This document shows, piece by piece, positions 34,172 to 45,436 of a DNA stretch of 64,000 nucleotides. The translations under genes were made by a program, and so were the position numbers. The DNA comes from Bacillus sp. cl95 (GTDB lineage: Bacteria > Bacillota > Bacilli > Bacillales > Cytobacillaceae): contig NZ_FOYF01000002.1 of NCBI RefSeq assembly GCF_900115925.1, forward strand, positions 186,001 to 250,000. The letters run 5' to 3'. Under the pieces are notes generated by a model, which saw only the letters and a program-made list of their open reading frames with translations, searched no databases and was not told the origin of the DNA. How positions within the stretch are numbered: position 1 is the first letter of the stretch; each line of letters opens with the position of its first letter.

Positions 34172-34939
34172 ATGCGTCACGATGGTAGAGAAACATTGCA
34201 ATTGAGACCGATACATATTGAAACGAATTATTTGAAGCATCCAGAGGGATCTGTACTTATTAGCGTAGGTGATACAAAAGTAATCTGTAATGCAACAATT
34301 GAAGACAGAGTGCCTCCTTTTATGCGTAATCAGGGAAAGGGCTGGATTACAGCTGAGTACTCTATGCTTCCACGCGCAACTGAACAACGTAATATCCGTG
34401 AGTCTTCCAAAGGGAAAGTGACGGGAAGGACCATGGAAATTCAAAGGTTAATCGGACGCGCTCTAAGAGCTGTCGTTGATCTTGAAGCGATTGGTGAGCG
34501 CACGGTGTGGATTGACTGTGATGTTATTCAGGCTGATGGCGGAACGCGAACCGCTTCGATCACAGGCGCTTTTATCGCCATGACAATGGCCCTTAATGAG
34601 TTAGTCGAAAAAAAGAATCTCAGCACTTTTCCGATTACGGATTATTTGGCAGCGACAAGTGTGGGGATATTAGCGGATGGTCAAGCAGTCCTTGATCTTG
34701 ATTATGTTGAAGATTCTCAAGCGATGGTAGACATGAATGTAGTAATGACAGGTGCAGGCCAATTTGTTGAGCTCCAAGGGACAGGTGAAGAAGCTACTTT
34801 CTCATACAATCAATTGCAAGAATTATTAAAAGCCGCAGAAAAAGGCATAATGGAACTTTTTGAACATCAAAGTAGCGCATTAGGTGAAACGATTTCTGCT
34901 AAAATTGATGAGAGAAGGAACATGGCAAAGGAGAGATAA
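34172..34939 (+). CDS. rph: Ribonuclease PH
   Basis: 255-residue phosphorolytic 3'-exoribonuclease that trims tRNA 3' ends. The family start [43 protein letters not shown] and [10 protein letters not shown] are present. ATG 34172 follows TAGGAGG; the open frame extends to 34139 but without a ribosome site. It is followed by ysnA after three bases and ysnB, forming a housekeeping operon. Confidence 0.95.
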   Translation: MRHDGRETLQLRPIHIETNYLKHPEGSVLISVGDTKVICNATIEDRVPPFMRNQGKGWITAEYSMLPRATEQRNIRESSKGKVTGRTMEIQRLIGRALRAVVDLEAIGERTVWIDCDVIQADGGTRTASITGAFIAMTMALNELVEKKNLSTFPITDYLAATSVGILADGQAVLDLDYVEDSQAMVDMNVVMTGAGQFVELQGTGEEATFSYNQLQELLKAAEKGIMELFEHQSSALGETISAKIDERRNMAKER

Positions 34940-34942
34940 GTT

Positions 34943-35548
34943 TTGAAAGAAGTAATCATTGCTACAAAAAACATCGGGAAAGCAAAAGAGTTTGAGGCGA
35001 TTTTTGCTCCTTATGACATAAAGGTGCTCACTTTGCTTGATTTTCCTGAAATCGAGGATGTAGAAGAAACTGGTGCTACTTTCGAAGAAAATGCCATCAT
35101 CAAAGCAGAAAGCATTGCTTTGAAATTGGATAAAATGGTGATTGGCGATGATTCTGGATTAATCATCGATGCATTGGATGGTAGGCCGGGAATTTATTCG
35201 GCAAGGTATGCTGGCCTTCAAAAAAATGATGAAGATAACATAGACAAAGTTTTACAGGAACTTGCTCATGTTCCCGCTCAACAGCGTCAAGCCCGTTTTT
35301 ACTGTGCCCTAGCTGTTTCTGCTCCCAATGAAGAATCTTTTACGGTGTCAGGAACTTGTGAAGGGGAAATCTTATTTAAACGCAGAGGAACGAACGGCTT
35401 TGGGTATGACCCCATCTTTTTTGTGAAAGAAAAGGGTAAGGCCATGGCGGAGCTGACAAAAGAGGAAAAAAATCAAATTAGTCATAGAGCCAACGCCTTG
35501 AAGAAGTTAGCTTCGAAAATGCAGACTCTTCTTGGAGAGGCGAATTAA
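34943..35548 (+). CDS. ysnA: XTP/dITP diphosphatase (RdgB/HAM1 family)
   Basis: 201-residue nucleotide-pool sanitising enzyme that converts XTP, dITP and dGTP analogues to monophosphates. The motif [13 protein letters not shown] at the N-terminus, [13 protein letters not shown] and FGYDPIFFV are canonical. It starts at TTG 34943 after AAAGGAGAG within the end of rph. It is translationally close to both neighbours. Confidence 0.93.
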   Translation: MKEVIIATKNIGKAKEFEAIFAPYDIKVLTLLDFPEIEDVEETGATFEENAIIKAESIALKLDKMVIGDDSGLIIDALDGRPGIYSARYAGLQKNDEDNIDKVLQELAHVPAQQRQARFYCALAVSAPNEESFTVSGTCEGEILFKRRGTNGFGYDPIFFVKEKGKAMAELTKEEKNQISHRANALKKLASKMQTLLGEAN

Positions 35549-35550
35549 TT

Positions 35551-36069
35551 GTGAAAATCCTCATACTTAGCGATAGTCATGGAGATGTCGAAAGTTTAGC
35601 GAAGATAAAAAATCAGTATGTTCATTCTGTAGATATGATGATTCATTGCGGTGATTCAGAGCTAGATGCACAAAGCGAAGTAATGGAAGGCTTCAAAGCG
35701 GTAAGAGGTAACTGTGATTATGATGGAAGATATCCGAAAGAAACAATTGAAAAATGTGGGGGTATAACTTTTTATGCCACACACGGACACCTTCATTCGG
35801 TCAAAACCACTCTAATGAATTTGTATTATCGTGCAAAAGAAGTAGAAGCTAATGTTGTTTGTTTTGGCCATTCGCACATCCTTGGCGTCGAAATGATTGA
35901 AGGCATCCTGTTTATTAACCCAGGAAGCATACTATTGCCGAGAAAGCGAATCGAAAAAACGTATGTGTTACTAGAAGTCGAAAACGACAAAGCAATCGTG
36001 AAAATCTTTGAAGTAGATGGAACCGAACTTGTCGAATTAGAAAGAGAATTTACACTACCGCTTTCATGA
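35551..36069 (+). CDS. ysnB: YfcE/MJ0936-family metallophosphoesterase
   Basis: 172-residue calcineurin-like phosphodiesterase. Metal ligands are visible in ILSDSHGD, IHCGDSE, VRGNCDYD, THGH and FGHSH. Related enzymes hydrolyse phosphodiesters on small molecules; the natural substrate is unknown. It starts at GTG 35551, two bases after ysnA, and ends the rph-ysnA-ysnB operon. Confidence 0.9.
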   Translation: MKILILSDSHGDVESLAKIKNQYVHSVDMMIHCGDSELDAQSEVMEGFKAVRGNCDYDGRYPKETIEKCGGITFYATHGHLHSVKTTLMNLYYRAKEVEANVVCFGHSHILGVEMIEGILFINPGSILLPRKRIEKTYVLLEVENDKAIVKIFEVDGTELVELEREFTLPLS

Positions 36070-36084
36070 ATGAGACAGTATAAT

Positions 36085-36113
36085 CAAAGGGGAGGAAATT
36101 TTTCTCCTCTTTG
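36085..36113 (+). terminator. Hairpin after ysnB
   Basis: CAAAGGGGAG pairs with CTCCTCTTTG (one G-U) around nine bases. The T-run after it is missing, so it is a weak terminator at best. Confidence 0.45.
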
Positions 36114-36136
36114 GAAAAATAATTTAAAATAATGTG

Positions 36137-36165
36137 TTGACTTTTAAATGTTAGCCTAATATAAT
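36137..36165 (+). promoter_or_regulatory. SigA promoter of the tRNA-Arg gene
   Basis: TTGACT (36137-36142), 17-base spacer, TATAAT (36160-36165), 50 bases before the tRNA. Confidence 0.85.
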
Positions 36166-36215
36166 AAAACTTGTCGCTGGAACGTTATAAGAAAGCGAAA
36201 CATAAATAATACCAT

Positions 36216-36289
<74 letters not shown>

Positions 36290-36293
36290 TCCC

Positions 36294-36328
36294 AAAAAAC
36301 CCGCTTATTATAAGCGGGTTTTTTTCTG
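36294..36328 (+). terminator. Terminator after tRNA-Arg
   Basis: AAACCCGCTTA / TAAGCGGGTTT stem followed by TTTTT. Confidence 0.9.
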
Positions 36329-36433
36329 TCTATAAAAGATAATTTGTACATGCTAATGATAGTGTATTCTTGCGCTTTTCTGTTTTGAAATGCTAAACTA
36401 TTTTTCAACAATATGCTTAAGGGCGGTTTTTTT

Positions 36434-37471
36434 ATGAAAAAACGGGCACGTGTCCGCCGTGATGACAATCTCATCATTTTTCCTGACTTAGAGAAACGGC
36501 TGACAGAAAAAGGACTTGAAAGCCTGCAAAAGAAAAATTTCAATGAAGCGGTCGGTTATTTTGAAGATGCCAAGGAAATGGATCCCGAGAATGCTGATAC
36601 CCTTATCGGGCTAGTACTTGCCTATTTCGAAGCTGGTAAACTGCAAGATGCTCGTAGTCTTGCAAAGGATATGCTTTATAAGGGCATTGGGGACTATTTT
36701 CAAATGGTCGATCTCTATGTCATGATTCTAATCCAACTTCATGAATATGAAGAAGTGGTACATACGGTAGGGGCATTATTGGAGGAAAAAGAAATTCCCC
36801 CTGAAAAAGCTGAGCATTTTCGCACGATTTTGCAATTCAGTAAGAAAATGGTGGACAATAAGACTTTTGATGATCAAGATGATTATCGTGATAAACTTGA
36901 AACAGAAACGAAACTTGATTCTTTTAACTTATTTGCCTATCAAGATCCGAAGGAACAAATGCTCCTTGTAGCGAAATTATCAACACAGAATATTCGCCCG
37001 TATGTGGAAGAAATAAAATCTTATCTAGCTTCTGAGTCAGGACATCCATTTTTAAAAACAATGCTTTTAAATGTTCTGAAAGAGCAAGAATACGATCGGG
37101 AAGTAGAAGTCACTAAGCTTGGGGTAAAACAAGTGGTTTTACCGACTGAAATGTCAGATATTCAAGGGCAGGAAAAACAAATTGAATTAACGTCCAAGTT
37201 GGGAGAATTTCTCGAGCACGATGATCCGGTTCTTTTTGAAAATATAAAGAGTTTGGTTGAGAGGCATTTCTTTTTGATGTATCCTTTTGATATGAATCCT
37301 TCAGACTCTGGAGCATGGGCGGCTGCCTATCATTTTACGGCAAATGAATACCATGGGATGGATACGGATGCCGAGCAATTAGTAACACAATATGGAACTT
37401 CTGAGGCTGATTTTCTGAAAGCGAAGGAGCAAATTCAGCTAATTGAAGAAATTTCTTACCCGATAATATAG
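36434..37471 (+). CDS. ysoA: TPR-repeat protein YsoA
   Basis: 345-residue cytoplasmic protein. Tetratricopeptide-like helices are visible near residues 25-60 (KKNFNEAVGYFEDAKEMDPEN) and continue to about 110. The rest is helical without recognised motifs. It matches B. subtilis YsoA in size and position before tig. Function is unknown; TPRs suggest protein binding. ATG 36434 follows AAGGGCGG; an ATG at 36413 lacks a site. Confidence 0.82.
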   Translation: MKKRARVRRDDNLIIFPDLEKRLTEKGLESLQKKNFNEAVGYFEDAKEMDPENADTLIGLVLAYFEAGKLQDARSLAKDMLYKGIGDYFQMVDLYVMILIQLHEYEEVVHTVGALLEEKEIPPEKAEHFRTILQFSKKMVDNKTFDDQDDYRDKLETETKLDSFNLFAYQDPKEQMLLVAKLSTQNIRPYVEEIKSYLASESGHPFLKTMLLNVLKEQEYDREVEVTKLGVKQVVLPTEMSDIQGQEKQIELTSKLGEFLEHDDPVLFENIKSLVERHFFLMYPFDMNPSDSGAWAAAYHFTANEYHGMDTDAEQLVTQYGTSEADFLKAKEQIQLIEEISYPII

Positions 37472-37479
37472 TGTTATTC

Positions 37480-37507
37480 TTGAAAGACAATAAACCTATG
37501 TTATAAT
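37480..37507 (+). promoter_or_regulatory. SigA promoter of tig
   Basis: TTGAAA (37480-37485), 16 bases, TATAAT (37502-37507), leaving a leader of about 107 bases before the start codon. Confidence 0.75.
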
Positions 37508-37620
37508 GTAGTGGTTGTAATATGTGTATAAAACATATAACTGAAATACGAAGTGCTGGACAAGGTGTTTATTTCATTTCGTATAATGAAAATGAGAATA
37601 GATTGTTGGAGGGAAATAGT

Positions 37621-38898
37621 ATGTCTGCAAAGTGGGAAAAATTAGAAGGGAACCGTGGGGTCCTGACTATTGAAGTAAGTGCTGAAAAAGTTTCTGAAGG
37701 CTTAGACTCTGCTTTCAAAAAAGTTGTACAACAAGTTAACGTTCCTGGTTTCCGTAAAGGTAAAATGCCAAGACAAATGTTCGAAAAGCGTTTCGGTGTA
37801 GAAGCACTTTATCAAGATGCTCTTGATTTCATTCTTCCAGAAGCATATGCAAGTGCAATCGACGAAGTTGGTATCGAGCCAGTAGATCGCCCTGAGATCG
37901 ACGTTGAACAAATGGAAAAAGGCAAAGAGTTAGTTTTCAAAGCTACTGTAACGGTAAAGCCTGAAGTTAAATTAGGCGACTACAAAGGTATCGAAGTAGA
38001 AGCGTTGAATACTGAAGTAACTGAGGAAGATGTTGAAAATGAATTAAAAACTCTTCAAGACCGTCAAGCTGAACTTGCTATTAAAGAAGATGGCAAAGCT
38101 GAAAACGGCGATACAGTAACAATCGATTTCGAAGGATTCGTTGATGGAGTTGCATTCGAAGGTGGAAAAGCTGAGAACTATTCTTTAGAATTAGGTTCTA
38201 ACTCTTTCATCCCTGGCTTTGAAGACCAATTAGTTGGTACTGTTGCTGGCGAATCTAAAGACGTTGAAGTTTCTTTCCCAGAGGAATACCATGCTGCTGA
38301 ACTAGCTGGAAAGCCTGCTGTTTTCAAAGTAACTGTACACGAAATCAAAGGTAAGCAACTTCCTGAACTTGATGACGAGTTTGCTAAAGATGTAGACGAA
38401 GAAGTAGAATCTTTGGCTGCACTTAAAGAAAAAATCAAAGCTCGTTTAGAAGAAAGCAAAAAGCATGAAGCTGAGCACCACTTACGTGACTCTGTAGTGG
38501 AAACTGCTGCTAAGAATGCTGAAATCGACCTTCCATCTGTAATGGTTGACACTGAAATCGACCGCATGATGAAAGAATTCGAACAACGTCTTCAAATGCA
38601 AGGCATGAACTTAGACCTTTACTTCCAATTCTCTGGTCAAGATCAAAACGCTCTTCGTGAGCAAATGAAGCAAGAAGCGGAAAACCGCGTTCGTGTTAAC
38701 TTGACTCTTGAAGCAATCGCTAAAGCAGAGAACCTTGAAGTAACTGACGAAGAAGTAACTGCTGAGCTTGAAAAAATGGCTGAAATGTACAATATGACTG
38801 TAGAGAATATCCAACAAGCTCTTGGAAACCTTGAAGGTCTTAAAGGTGATCTTCAACTTAAAAAAGCTGTTGATTTCCTAGTAGAAAACAAGAAATAA
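37621..38898 (+). CDS. tig: Trigger factor
   Basis: 425-residue ribosome-associated chaperone and prolyl isomerase. The ribosome-binding N-domain contains [19 protein letters not shown] (ribosome-contact GFRxGKxP). The FKBP domain lies at about residues 150-245 with [22 protein letters not shown] helical C-terminal chaperone domain follows. ATG 37621 has TTGGAGGG; the frame is open upstream to 37522 but lies in the transcript leader. Codon use is highly biased. It precedes clpX as in most Firmicutes. Confidence 0.96.
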   Translation: MSAKWEKLEGNRGVLTIEVSAEKVSEGLDSAFKKVVQQVNVPGFRKGKMPRQMFEKRFGVEALYQDALDFILPEAYASAIDEVGIEPVDRPEIDVEQMEKGKELVFKATVTVKPEVKLGDYKGIEVEALNTEVTEEDVENELKTLQDRQAELAIKEDGKAENGDTVTIDFEGFVDGVAFEGGKAENYSLELGSNSFIPGFEDQLVGTVAGESKDVEVSFPEEYHAAELAGKPAVFKVTVHEIKGKQLPELDDEFAKDVDEEVESLAALKEKIKARLEESKKHEAEHHLRDSVVETAAKNAEIDLPSVMVDTEIDRMMKEFEQRLQMQGMNLDLYFQFSGQDQNALREQMKQEAENRVRVNLTLEAIAKAENLEVTDEEVTAELEKMAEMYNMTVENIQQALGNLEGLKGDLQLKKAVDFLVENKK

Positions 38899-38914
38899 TT
38901 TGTGTTTAAATAGG

Positions 38915-38946
38915 AACAAGGCGCGATTTATTCGTGCCTTGTTTTA
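38915..38946 (+). terminator. Terminator after tig
   Basis: 12-bp stem AACAAGGCGCGA / TCGTGCCTTGTT with one G-U pair, then TTTT. Confidence 0.82.
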
Positions 38947-39284
38947 TAACATATAAGAAGTACATATACTCCAAATACATATACTTAATTTTTTGTGAAT
39001 TGACTTAATTTCTTCAATAATGGTTAAGCTTAATGAGTACATAACTTTCTTAACAACGCGGATGATATAAGAATAATACGAGTGAAAATATTTTTTCAGC
39101 AACACTATTGGGCGATACATAGCATAAAGTGTTTAAGAGTTATCATTTCCGGTTAATGGCTATAATGTGTTACAATGCAATACATAACGCTGAAAGATTT
39201 TTACAAAAGGCTCTTATTATTATGATTTTTTCATGATCCGCAGCTTTAAAATATTGTGTAGACGTTTTCCAAGGGGTGAAAATA
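38947..39284 (+). other. AT-rich tig-clpX gap
   Basis: No gene is visible. Possible promoter elements are TTAACA (39050-39055) with AATAAT or TAATAC 17-18 bases downstream, and a TATAAT at 39161-39166 without a good -35. No CtsR heptad pair or CIRCE element was found by eye. Confidence 0.4.
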
Positions 39285-40550
39285 TTGTTCAAATTTAATG
39301 ATGAAAAAGGGCAATTAAAATGTTCGTTTTGTGGAAAAACACAAGATCAAGTACGTAAGTTAGTTGCCGGACCTGGTGTATATATATGTGATGAATGCAT
39401 CGAATTGTGCACTGAGATTGTTGAAGAAGAGCTTGGTACTGAAGAAGAAGTTGAGTTTAAGGATGTTCCGAAACCGAAGGAAATCCGTGATATTCTCGAC
39501 GAGTATGTAATCGGACAAGAGCAAGCAAAGAAATCTCTATCTGTTGCTGTTTACAATCACTACAAGCGTATTAATTCGAACAGTAAGATCGATGATGTTG
39601 AACTTTCAAAAAGTAACATCGCAATGATTGGGCCTACTGGTAGCGGTAAAACGTTATTGGCTCAAACTTTGGCTCGTATCCTTAATGTGCCATTTGCGAT
39701 TGCTGATGCAACATCATTGACTGAAGCAGGTTACGTGGGTGAAGATGTTGAGAACATTCTTCTAAAGCTTATCCAAGCTGCAGATTATGATGTAGAAAAG
39801 GCTGAAAAGGGAATCATTTATATCGATGAAATCGATAAAATTGCCCGTAAGTCTGAAAATCCGTCCATCACAAGAGATGTTTCGGGTGAAGGTGTTCAGC
39901 AGGCACTTCTTAAGATTCTTGAAGGTACGGTTGCTAGTGTTCCTCCACAAGGTGGAAGAAAGCATCCACATCAAGAATTCATTCAAATCGATACGACGAA
40001 TATCTTATTTATCTGTGGTGGTGCATTTGATGGTATCGAACCGATCATCAAGCGCCGTCTTGGACAGAAGGTAATCGGATTTGGTTCTGATGTGAAACAA
40101 CAGGATATCAGCCAAAAAGAACTTCTTTCAAAAGTATTGCCTGAAGACTTACTTCGTTTCGGATTAATTCCGGAATTCATCGGTCGTCTTCCGGTAATCG
40201 CAAGCTTAGAGCAATTGGACGAATCTGCCTTGATCGAAATCTTGACAAAGCCGAAAAATGCTCTAGTGAAGCAATATCAAAAAATGCTAGAACTAGATGA
40301 TGTCGAGCTTGAGTTCGAAGATGGCGCACTTGAGGAAATTGCTAAGAAAGCAATCGAACGTAAAACAGGTGCACGTGGACTTCGCTCAATTATTGAAGGC
40401 ATCATGCTAGATGTCATGTTTGACCTCCCTTCACGTGATGACATTACGAAATGTGTAATCACAAAAGAAACGGTCGCTGATAATAGTGTTCCAAAACTAG
40501 TACTAGAAGATGGTACAGTAGTGGAAGAAGAACGTAAAACTTCTGCATAA
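39285..40550 (+). CDS. clpX: ATP-dependent protease ATPase subunit ClpX
   Basis: 421-residue AAA+ unfoldase that feeds substrates to ClpP. The zinc-binding domain has CSFCGK and CDECIELC. Walker A is GPTGSGKT, Walker [10 protein letters not shown], the pore loop contains GYVG, and the RKH and ClpP-binding IGF loops ([16 protein letters not shown]) are intact. The start is TTG 39285 after AAGGGGTG, giving [15 protein letters not shown] as in B. subtilis. The in-frame GTG 39276 lies within that ribosome site. Confidence 0.96.
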   Translation: MFKFNDEKGQLKCSFCGKTQDQVRKLVAGPGVYICDECIELCTEIVEEELGTEEEVEFKDVPKPKEIRDILDEYVIGQEQAKKSLSVAVYNHYKRINSNSKIDDVELSKSNIAMIGPTGSGKTLLAQTLARILNVPFAIADATSLTEAGYVGEDVENILLKLIQAADYDVEKAEKGIIYIDEIDKIARKSENPSITRDVSGEGVQQALLKILEGTVASVPPQGGRKHPHQEFIQIDTTNILFICGGAFDGIEPIIKRRLGQKVIGFGSDVKQQDISQKELLSKVLPEDLLRFGLIPEFIGRLPVIASLEQLDESALIEILTKPKNALVKQYQKMLELDDVELEFEDGALEEIAKKAIERKTGARGLRSIIEGIMLDVMFDLPSRDDITKCVITKETVADNSVPKLVLEDGTVVEEERKTSA

Positions 40551-40591
40551 AAAGGCGCTGCTTACTCTTTTAGAGTAGTGGTTAGAATAAG

Positions 40592-40640
40592 AATGAGGTT
40601 GTCTCCATCTCTTGGGGGCAACCTCATTTTATTTCTTCTA
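40592..40640 (+). terminator. Terminator after clpX
   Basis: AATGAGGTTG / CAACCTCATT stem with inner TCTCC/GGGGG pairing, then TTTATTTCTT. Confidence 0.82.
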
Positions 40641-40647
40641 CTTTCCT

Positions 40648-40677
40648 GTTTATTAGACTTCCATGAAGGAAATACTA
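40648..40677 (+). promoter_or_regulatory. SigF-type promoter of lonB
   Basis: GTTTA (40648-40652), 15 bases, GGAAATACTA (40668-40677). The -10 element fits the SigF consensus GGNRANANTR at every position. lonB is a forespore SigF gene in B. subtilis, so forespore expression is expected. Confidence 0.8.
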
Positions 40678-40713
40678 CCATATAAAGATTGGTAAAGATC
40701 AGGAGGGAACAGG

Positions 40714-42381
40714 ATGAGTTGGACGGGGATTGCCTTATTTATACAGCTATTTTTCGGCATCATCATAGGTCTGTATTTTTGGAATTTATTAAGGAATCAA
40801 AGAACGCAAAAAATATCCATCGACAAAGAATCTCGAAAAGAAATGGATCAGCTTCGAAAAATGAGATCGCTTTCTTTAACCGAACCGCTTTCAGAAAAGG
40901 TGAGACCGTCAACATTTAAAGAAATTGTTGGTCAACAGGACGGGATAAAAGCTTTAAAGGCAGCTCTATGTGGACCTAATCCACAACATGTCATCATATA
41001 TGGACCCCCGGGTGTAGGGAAAACTGCAGCCGCTCGACTTGTGTTAGAGGAAGCGAAAAAGAATCCTAAAAGTCCTTTTCAATCATCATCCGTTTTTGTG
41101 GAATTGGATGCCACGACGGCACGATTCGACGAAAGAGGAATTGCTGACCCATTAATTGGTTCTGTTCACGACCCTATCTACCAAGGTGCAGGAGCAATGG
41201 GACAAGCGGGAATTCCGCAGCCAAAGCAAGGTGCTGTGACGAATGCACATGGCGGTGTTTTATTTATTGATGAAATTGGAGAACTTCATCATATTCAGAT
41301 GAATAAATTGCTCAAAGTGCTCGAAGATCGTAAGGTCGTTTTAGAGAGTGCGTATTATCATGAAGAGAATCCGCAAATTCCTTCACATATTCATGATATT
41401 TTTCAAAATGGACTGCCTGCTGATTTCAGATTAATTGGTGCTACGACAAGGACGCCAAGTGAAATTCCGCCAGCTATCCGCTCCCGTTGTATGGAAGTGT
41501 TTTTTCGTGAGTTGAATCAGGAAGAGATTTCTGCAATTGCCAAGAATGCCGCAGAAAAAGTCGGAATGGTTATTCATGAAACAGGCTTAAACACACTGGC
41601 TGAATATGCGAGAAATGGCCGTGAAGCTGTGAACATGGTTCAAATTGCAACTGGACTTGCTATTACAGAAGATCGAAATTATATAAAAGATGAAGACATT
41701 GAATGGGTAATCCATTCGAGTCAATTGACTCCGAGAATGGAGAAGAAAATCAATGCTGAATCAACCATTGGTCTCGTCAATGGACTTGCCGTCTACGGTC
41801 CGAATTCAGGGGCCCTGCTTGAAATTGAAGTGACAGTCATTCCAGCTAAAGATAAAGGAAGCATCAATATTACCGGTATTGTCGAGGAAGAGAGTATCGG
41901 AGACCGGGGCAAGTCGGTAAGAAGGAAAAGTATGGCAAGAGGTTCCATCGAGAACGTCATTACGGTGCTTCGTTCCATGGGAGTACCGGCAAATGATTTT
42001 GACATACATGTGAATTTCCCCGGTGGAGTGCCGATTGATGGACCTTCCGCAGGTATTGCCATGGCCACAGGCATTTACTCGGCGATTTATGAAATTCCAA
42101 TTGACAATACAATTGCTATGACAGGCGAAATCAGCATTCATGGAAATGTAAAGCCGATTGGCGGCGTATTCCCTAAGGTGAAGGCTGCTAAAAGAGCAGG
42201 AGCTAAAACCGTCATCATCCCTGAGGAAAACATGCAAAGCTTGTTGAATGAGGTAGAAGGAATCAGGATCATTCCTGTTTCAAATTTGAACCAAGTGTTT
42301 GATGTCGCTTTGAAAAAGGAATTTCCTTTGAAAAAGGTTGTTCCGGTTTCTGTTGAAATTTCAAAGAAGGAAAGCATTTAG
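40714..42381 (+). CDS. lonB: Lon-like ATP-dependent protease LonB
   Basis: 555-residue forespore Lon-type protease. An N-terminal membrane helix (about residues 5-25) replaces the LonA substrate domain. The AAA+ domain has [12 protein letters not shown] and LFIDEIGELHH. The C-terminal Lon protease domain has the catalytic Ser in DGPSAGIAMAT and Lys in VFPKVKAAKRAG. CAGGAGGG precedes ATG 40714. It sits between clpX and lonA as in B. subtilis and has its own SigF-type promoter. Confidence 0.95.
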   Translation: MSWTGIALFIQLFFGIIIGLYFWNLLRNQRTQKISIDKESRKEMDQLRKMRSLSLTEPLSEKVRPSTFKEIVGQQDGIKALKAALCGPNPQHVIIYGPPGVGKTAAARLVLEEAKKNPKSPFQSSSVFVELDATTARFDERGIADPLIGSVHDPIYQGAGAMGQAGIPQPKQGAVTNAHGGVLFIDEIGELHHIQMNKLLKVLEDRKVVLESAYYHEENPQIPSHIHDIFQNGLPADFRLIGATTRTPSEIPPAIRSRCMEVFFRELNQEEISAIAKNAAEKVGMVIHETGLNTLAEYARNGREAVNMVQIATGLAITEDRNYIKDEDIEWVIHSSQLTPRMEKKINAESTIGLVNGLAVYGPNSGALLEIEVTVIPAKDKGSINITGIVEEESIGDRGKSVRRKSMARGSIENVITVLRSMGVPANDFDIHVNFPGGVPIDGPSAGIAMATGIYSAIYEIPIDNTIAMTGEISIHGNVKPIGGVFPKVKAAKRAGAKTVIIPEENMQSLLNEVEGIRIIPVSNLNQVFDVALKKEFPLKKVVPVSVEISKKESI

Positions 42382-42391
42382 CATTCAAAAG

Positions 42392-42432
42392 CTCCGGTGT
42401 GCTATTTTTTGAATGGCGCGCTGGAGTTTCTG
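42392..42432 (+). terminator. Probable terminator after lonB
   Basis: CTCCGGTGTGC pairs with GCGCGCTGGAG through several G-U pairs, followed by TTTCTGTATTT. Moderate quality. Confidence 0.55.
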
Positions 42433-42438
42433 TATTTA

Positions 42439-42467
42439 TAGACACTTTTTCACAAATAAGATAGAAT
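42439..42467 (+). promoter_or_regulatory. Probable SigA promoter of lonA
   Basis: TAGACA (42439-42444), 17 bases, TAGAAT (42462-42467). Each box differs from consensus at one position. Confidence 0.6.
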
Positions 42468-42524
42468 TGTACAAAGACTCTTCTTGTTGTCCTATAAATG
42501 AATTGCATTTGGAGGTGCAAGTTT

Positions 42525-44852
42525 ATGACGAATACGAAAGAAATCATCGTCCCCCTCCTGCCGCTTCGAGGTTTGCTTGTTTATCCGACTATGGTGCTAC
42601 ATTTGGATGTTGGCCGTGAAAAATCGGTTCAAGCTCTTGAAAAAGCGATGGTAGATGACCATTTAATCTTTTTGACTACTCAAAAGGATATTTCAATAGA
42701 CGATCCGACAGAGGATGATTTATATCATATCGGAACGCTCACAAAGGTTAAGCAGATGCTTAAGCTTCCGAATGGAACGATCCGTGTTCTTGTTGAAGGC
42801 TTAAACCGTGCTAAGATTACTACCTTTTATGACGAGGAAGATTTCTATACAGTCAGTATTCAAGCTCATGAAGAAAGCGATGAGAAGGATGTTGAAGACC
42901 AAGCCTTGATGAGAACGATGCTTGATTATTTTGAACAGTACATAAAGCTTTCGAAAAAAATCTCTGCAGAAACCTATTCATCAGTTTCTGACATCGAAGA
43001 ACCAGGCAGAATGGCGGATATTATTTCATCTCACTTGCCATTAAAGTTGAAAGAAAAGCAAGAAATTCTTGAAACGTACAATGTAAAAGAGCGCATGCAA
43101 CGCGTCATTGATATCATTCATAATGAAAAAGAAGTCCTCAATCTTGAAAAGAAGATTGGTCAGCGTGTCAAAAAGTCAATGGAGCGAACGCAAAAGGAAT
43201 ATTATTTGCGTGAGCAAATGAAGGCGATCCAGAAGGAACTTGGAGACAAAGAAGGAAAAACGGGTGAAATTGCTGAACTCACTGACAAGATTGAACTAGC
43301 AGGCATGCCTGATCATGTAAAGGAAACGGCATTCAAAGAATTGGATCGTTATGAAAAGGTACCGTCCAGTTCTGCTGAGAGTGCGGTCATCCGTAATTAT
43401 ATTGAATGGCTGTTGTCAATTCCTTGGAATAAGAAGACAGATGATAACCTCGATATTCGCAGAGCTGAGAAAGTACTGAATCAAGATCATTACGGACTTG
43501 AAAAAGTAAAAGAACGTGTTCTTGAATATTTAGCGGTTCAAAAATTGACGAATTCTCTAAGAGGGCCAATTCTTTGTCTTGCTGGACCTCCAGGGGTAGG
43601 GAAAACGAGCTTAGCCCGTTCGATTGCATCGTCCTTGAACCGAAACTTTGTGAGAATTTCTCTCGGTGGTGTGAGGGATGAATCTGAAATTCGTGGTCAT
43701 CGCCGTACATATGTCGGAGCAATGCCCGGCAGAATCATTCAAGGGATGAAAAAGGCTGGTACGATTAACCCCGTGTTCCTATTGGATGAGATTGATAAGA
43801 TGGCAAGTGATTTCCGCGGAGATCCTTCGGCGGCAATGCTGGAAGTACTTGATCCCGAGCAAAATCATAGCTTTAGTGACCATTACATTGAAGAAACATA
43901 CGATTTATCAAAGGTAATGTTTATTGCTACAGCTAATAACCTGTCAACCATTCCAGGCCCTTTAAGGGACCGCATGGAAATCATTACGATTGCGGGTTAC
44001 ACTGAGCTTGAGAAAGTTCATATTACGAAAGATCATTTGCTTCCAAAACAAATAAGTGAAAATGGATTGTCTAAAGGTACATTGCAAGTCAGGGACGATG
44101 CCATTCTAAAAATTGTCCGCTATTACACTCGTGAATCTGGTGTACGTAGTCTAGAAAGACAAATGGCAACGATTTGCAGAAAGACAGCCAAAATCATTGT
44201 TTCAGGTGAAAAGAAAAAGGTCGTCATTACTGAAAAGAATGTCGAGGAATTCCTAGGAAAACCTCAATTCAGATACGGTCAAGCGGAACTTGAAGACCAA
44301 GTCGGTGTAGCAACTGGTTTGGCTTATACAACGGTTGGCGGAGATACCCTTCAGATTGAAGTGTCCCTATCACCTGGAAAAGGCAAGCTGGTTTTAACAG
44401 GTAAACTAGGTGATGTCATGAAGGAGTCAGCGCAAGCTGCTTTTAGCTATATTCGTTCTAAAACGAAAGAACTGGGTATCGATGATAACTTCCATGAGAA
44501 GCATGATATCCATATCCATGTTCCCGAAGGTGCCGTTCCTAAAGATGGTCCTTCCGCCGGAATCACAATGGCGACAGCCCTTGTGTCCGCCTTAACTGGA
44601 AAGCCAATCCGCAAGGAAGTTGGAATGACCGGTGAGATTACTTTGCGCGGAAGAGTGCTGCCGATTGGCGGTTTGAAAGAAAAATCACTGAGCGCACATC
44701 GTGCAGGTTTGAAGAAAATCATCCTGCCAAGAGATAACGAAAAGGATATTGATGATATCCCGGAAAGCGTTCGAAATGAAATGGAGTTTGTTTTAGTGTC
44801 ACATGTAGATGAAGTATTGAAACACGCCCTTGTTGGTGGTGAAGAGCAATGA
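42525..44852 (+). CDS. lonA: ATP-dependent protease La (LonA)
   Basis: 775-residue housekeeping Lon protease degrading misfolded and regulatory proteins. The N-terminal substrate domain begins [13 protein letters not shown]. The AAA+ domain has [12 protein letters not shown] and FLLDEIDKM. The protease domain has Ser in [11 protein letters not shown] and Lys in [17 protein letters not shown] 42525 follows TTGGAGGTG; the open frame upstream to 42498 is not translated in my view. The stop overlaps the engB start by four bases. Confidence 0.96.
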   Translation: MTNTKEIIVPLLPLRGLLVYPTMVLHLDVGREKSVQALEKAMVDDHLIFLTTQKDISIDDPTEDDLYHIGTLTKVKQMLKLPNGTIRVLVEGLNRAKITTFYDEEDFYTVSIQAHEESDEKDVEDQALMRTMLDYFEQYIKLSKKISAETYSSVSDIEEPGRMADIISSHLPLKLKEKQEILETYNVKERMQRVIDIIHNEKEVLNLEKKIGQRVKKSMERTQKEYYLREQMKAIQKELGDKEGKTGEIAELTDKIELAGMPDHVKETAFKELDRYEKVPSSSAESAVIRNYIEWLLSIPWNKKTDDNLDIRRAEKVLNQDHYGLEKVKERVLEYLAVQKLTNSLRGPILCLAGPPGVGKTSLARSIASSLNRNFVRISLGGVRDESEIRGHRRTYVGAMPGRIIQGMKKAGTINPVFLLDEIDKMASDFRGDPSAAMLEVLDPEQNHSFSDHYIEETYDLSKVMFIATANNLSTIPGPLRDRMEIITIAGYTELEKVHITKDHLLPKQISENGLSKGTLQVRDDAILKIVRYYTRESGVRSLERQMATICRKTAKIIVSGEKKKVVITEKNVEEFLGKPQFRYGQAELEDQVGVATGLAYTTVGGDTLQIEVSLSPGKGKLVLTGKLGDVMKESAQAAFSYIRSKTKELGIDDNFHEKHDIHIHVPEGAVPKDGPSAGITMATALVSALTGKPIRKEVGMTGEITLRGRVLPIGGLKEKSLSAHRAGLKKIILPRDNEKDIDDIPESVRNEMEFVLVSHVDEVLKHALVGGEEQ

Positions 44853-45433
44853 AGGTAACAAGTTCAGAGATTGTCATTAGTGCGGTTAGACCAGCACAAT
44901 ACCCTGAAACCGATTTTCCAGAGTTCGCCTTAGCAGGTCGCTCTAACGTTGGAAAATCATCATTTATCAATAAAATCTTAAATAGAAAGGCGCTTGCCAG
45001 AATTTCCTCTAAACCAGGAAAAACGCAAACGCTCAACTTCTATCTTATCAATGAAAATATTCACTTTGTGGATGTTCCTGGTTACGGATATGCGAAAGTG
45101 TCCAAGAAGGAACGTGAAGCATGGGGGAAAATGATTGAAACGTACTTCACAACAAGGGAGCAGCTTCTAGCTGTCGTATTGATTGTAGATTTACGACATC
45201 CGCCTACGAAAGACGATATCATGATGTATGATTTCCTTAAGCATCATGGAATTCCTTGCATTATTATTGCTACCAAAGCCGATAAAATCCCTAGAGGGAA
45301 ATGGCAGAAGCATTTGAAAGTAACAAAAGAGACACTTGATCTCGATCCAGATGATCGAATTGTCATTTTCTCTTCTGAAACGGGCGAAGGAAAAGACGAA
45401 GTTTGGTCTGTTTTGAAGAGTTTTATGAAGTAA
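44849..45433 (+). CDS. engB: Ribosome biogenesis GTPase EngB/YsxC
   Basis: 194-residue essential GTPase for 50S subunit assembly. G motifs: GRSNVGKSS (G1), the Thr of GKTQT (G2), DVPGYG (G3), TKADK (G4) and [10 protein letters not shown] (G5 region). The start overlaps the lonA stop (ATGA), implying translational coupling, as in B. subtilis lonA-ysxC. A strong terminator follows. Confidence 0.95.
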   Translation: MKVTSSEIVISAVRPAQYPETDFPEFALAGRSNVGKSSFINKILNRKALARISSKPGKTQTLNFYLINENIHFVDVPGYGYAKVSKKEREAWGKMIETYFTTREQLLAVVLIVDLRHPPTKDDIMMYDFLKHHGIPCIIIATKADKIPRGKWQKHLKVTKETLDLDPDDRIVIFSSETGEGKDEVWSVLKSFMK

Positions 45434-45436
45434 GTG

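Noticed and set aside
37522-37620. N-terminal extension of trigger factor
   Set aside because: It starts just after the promoter -10 box, has no ribosome site, and the family start is at 37621.
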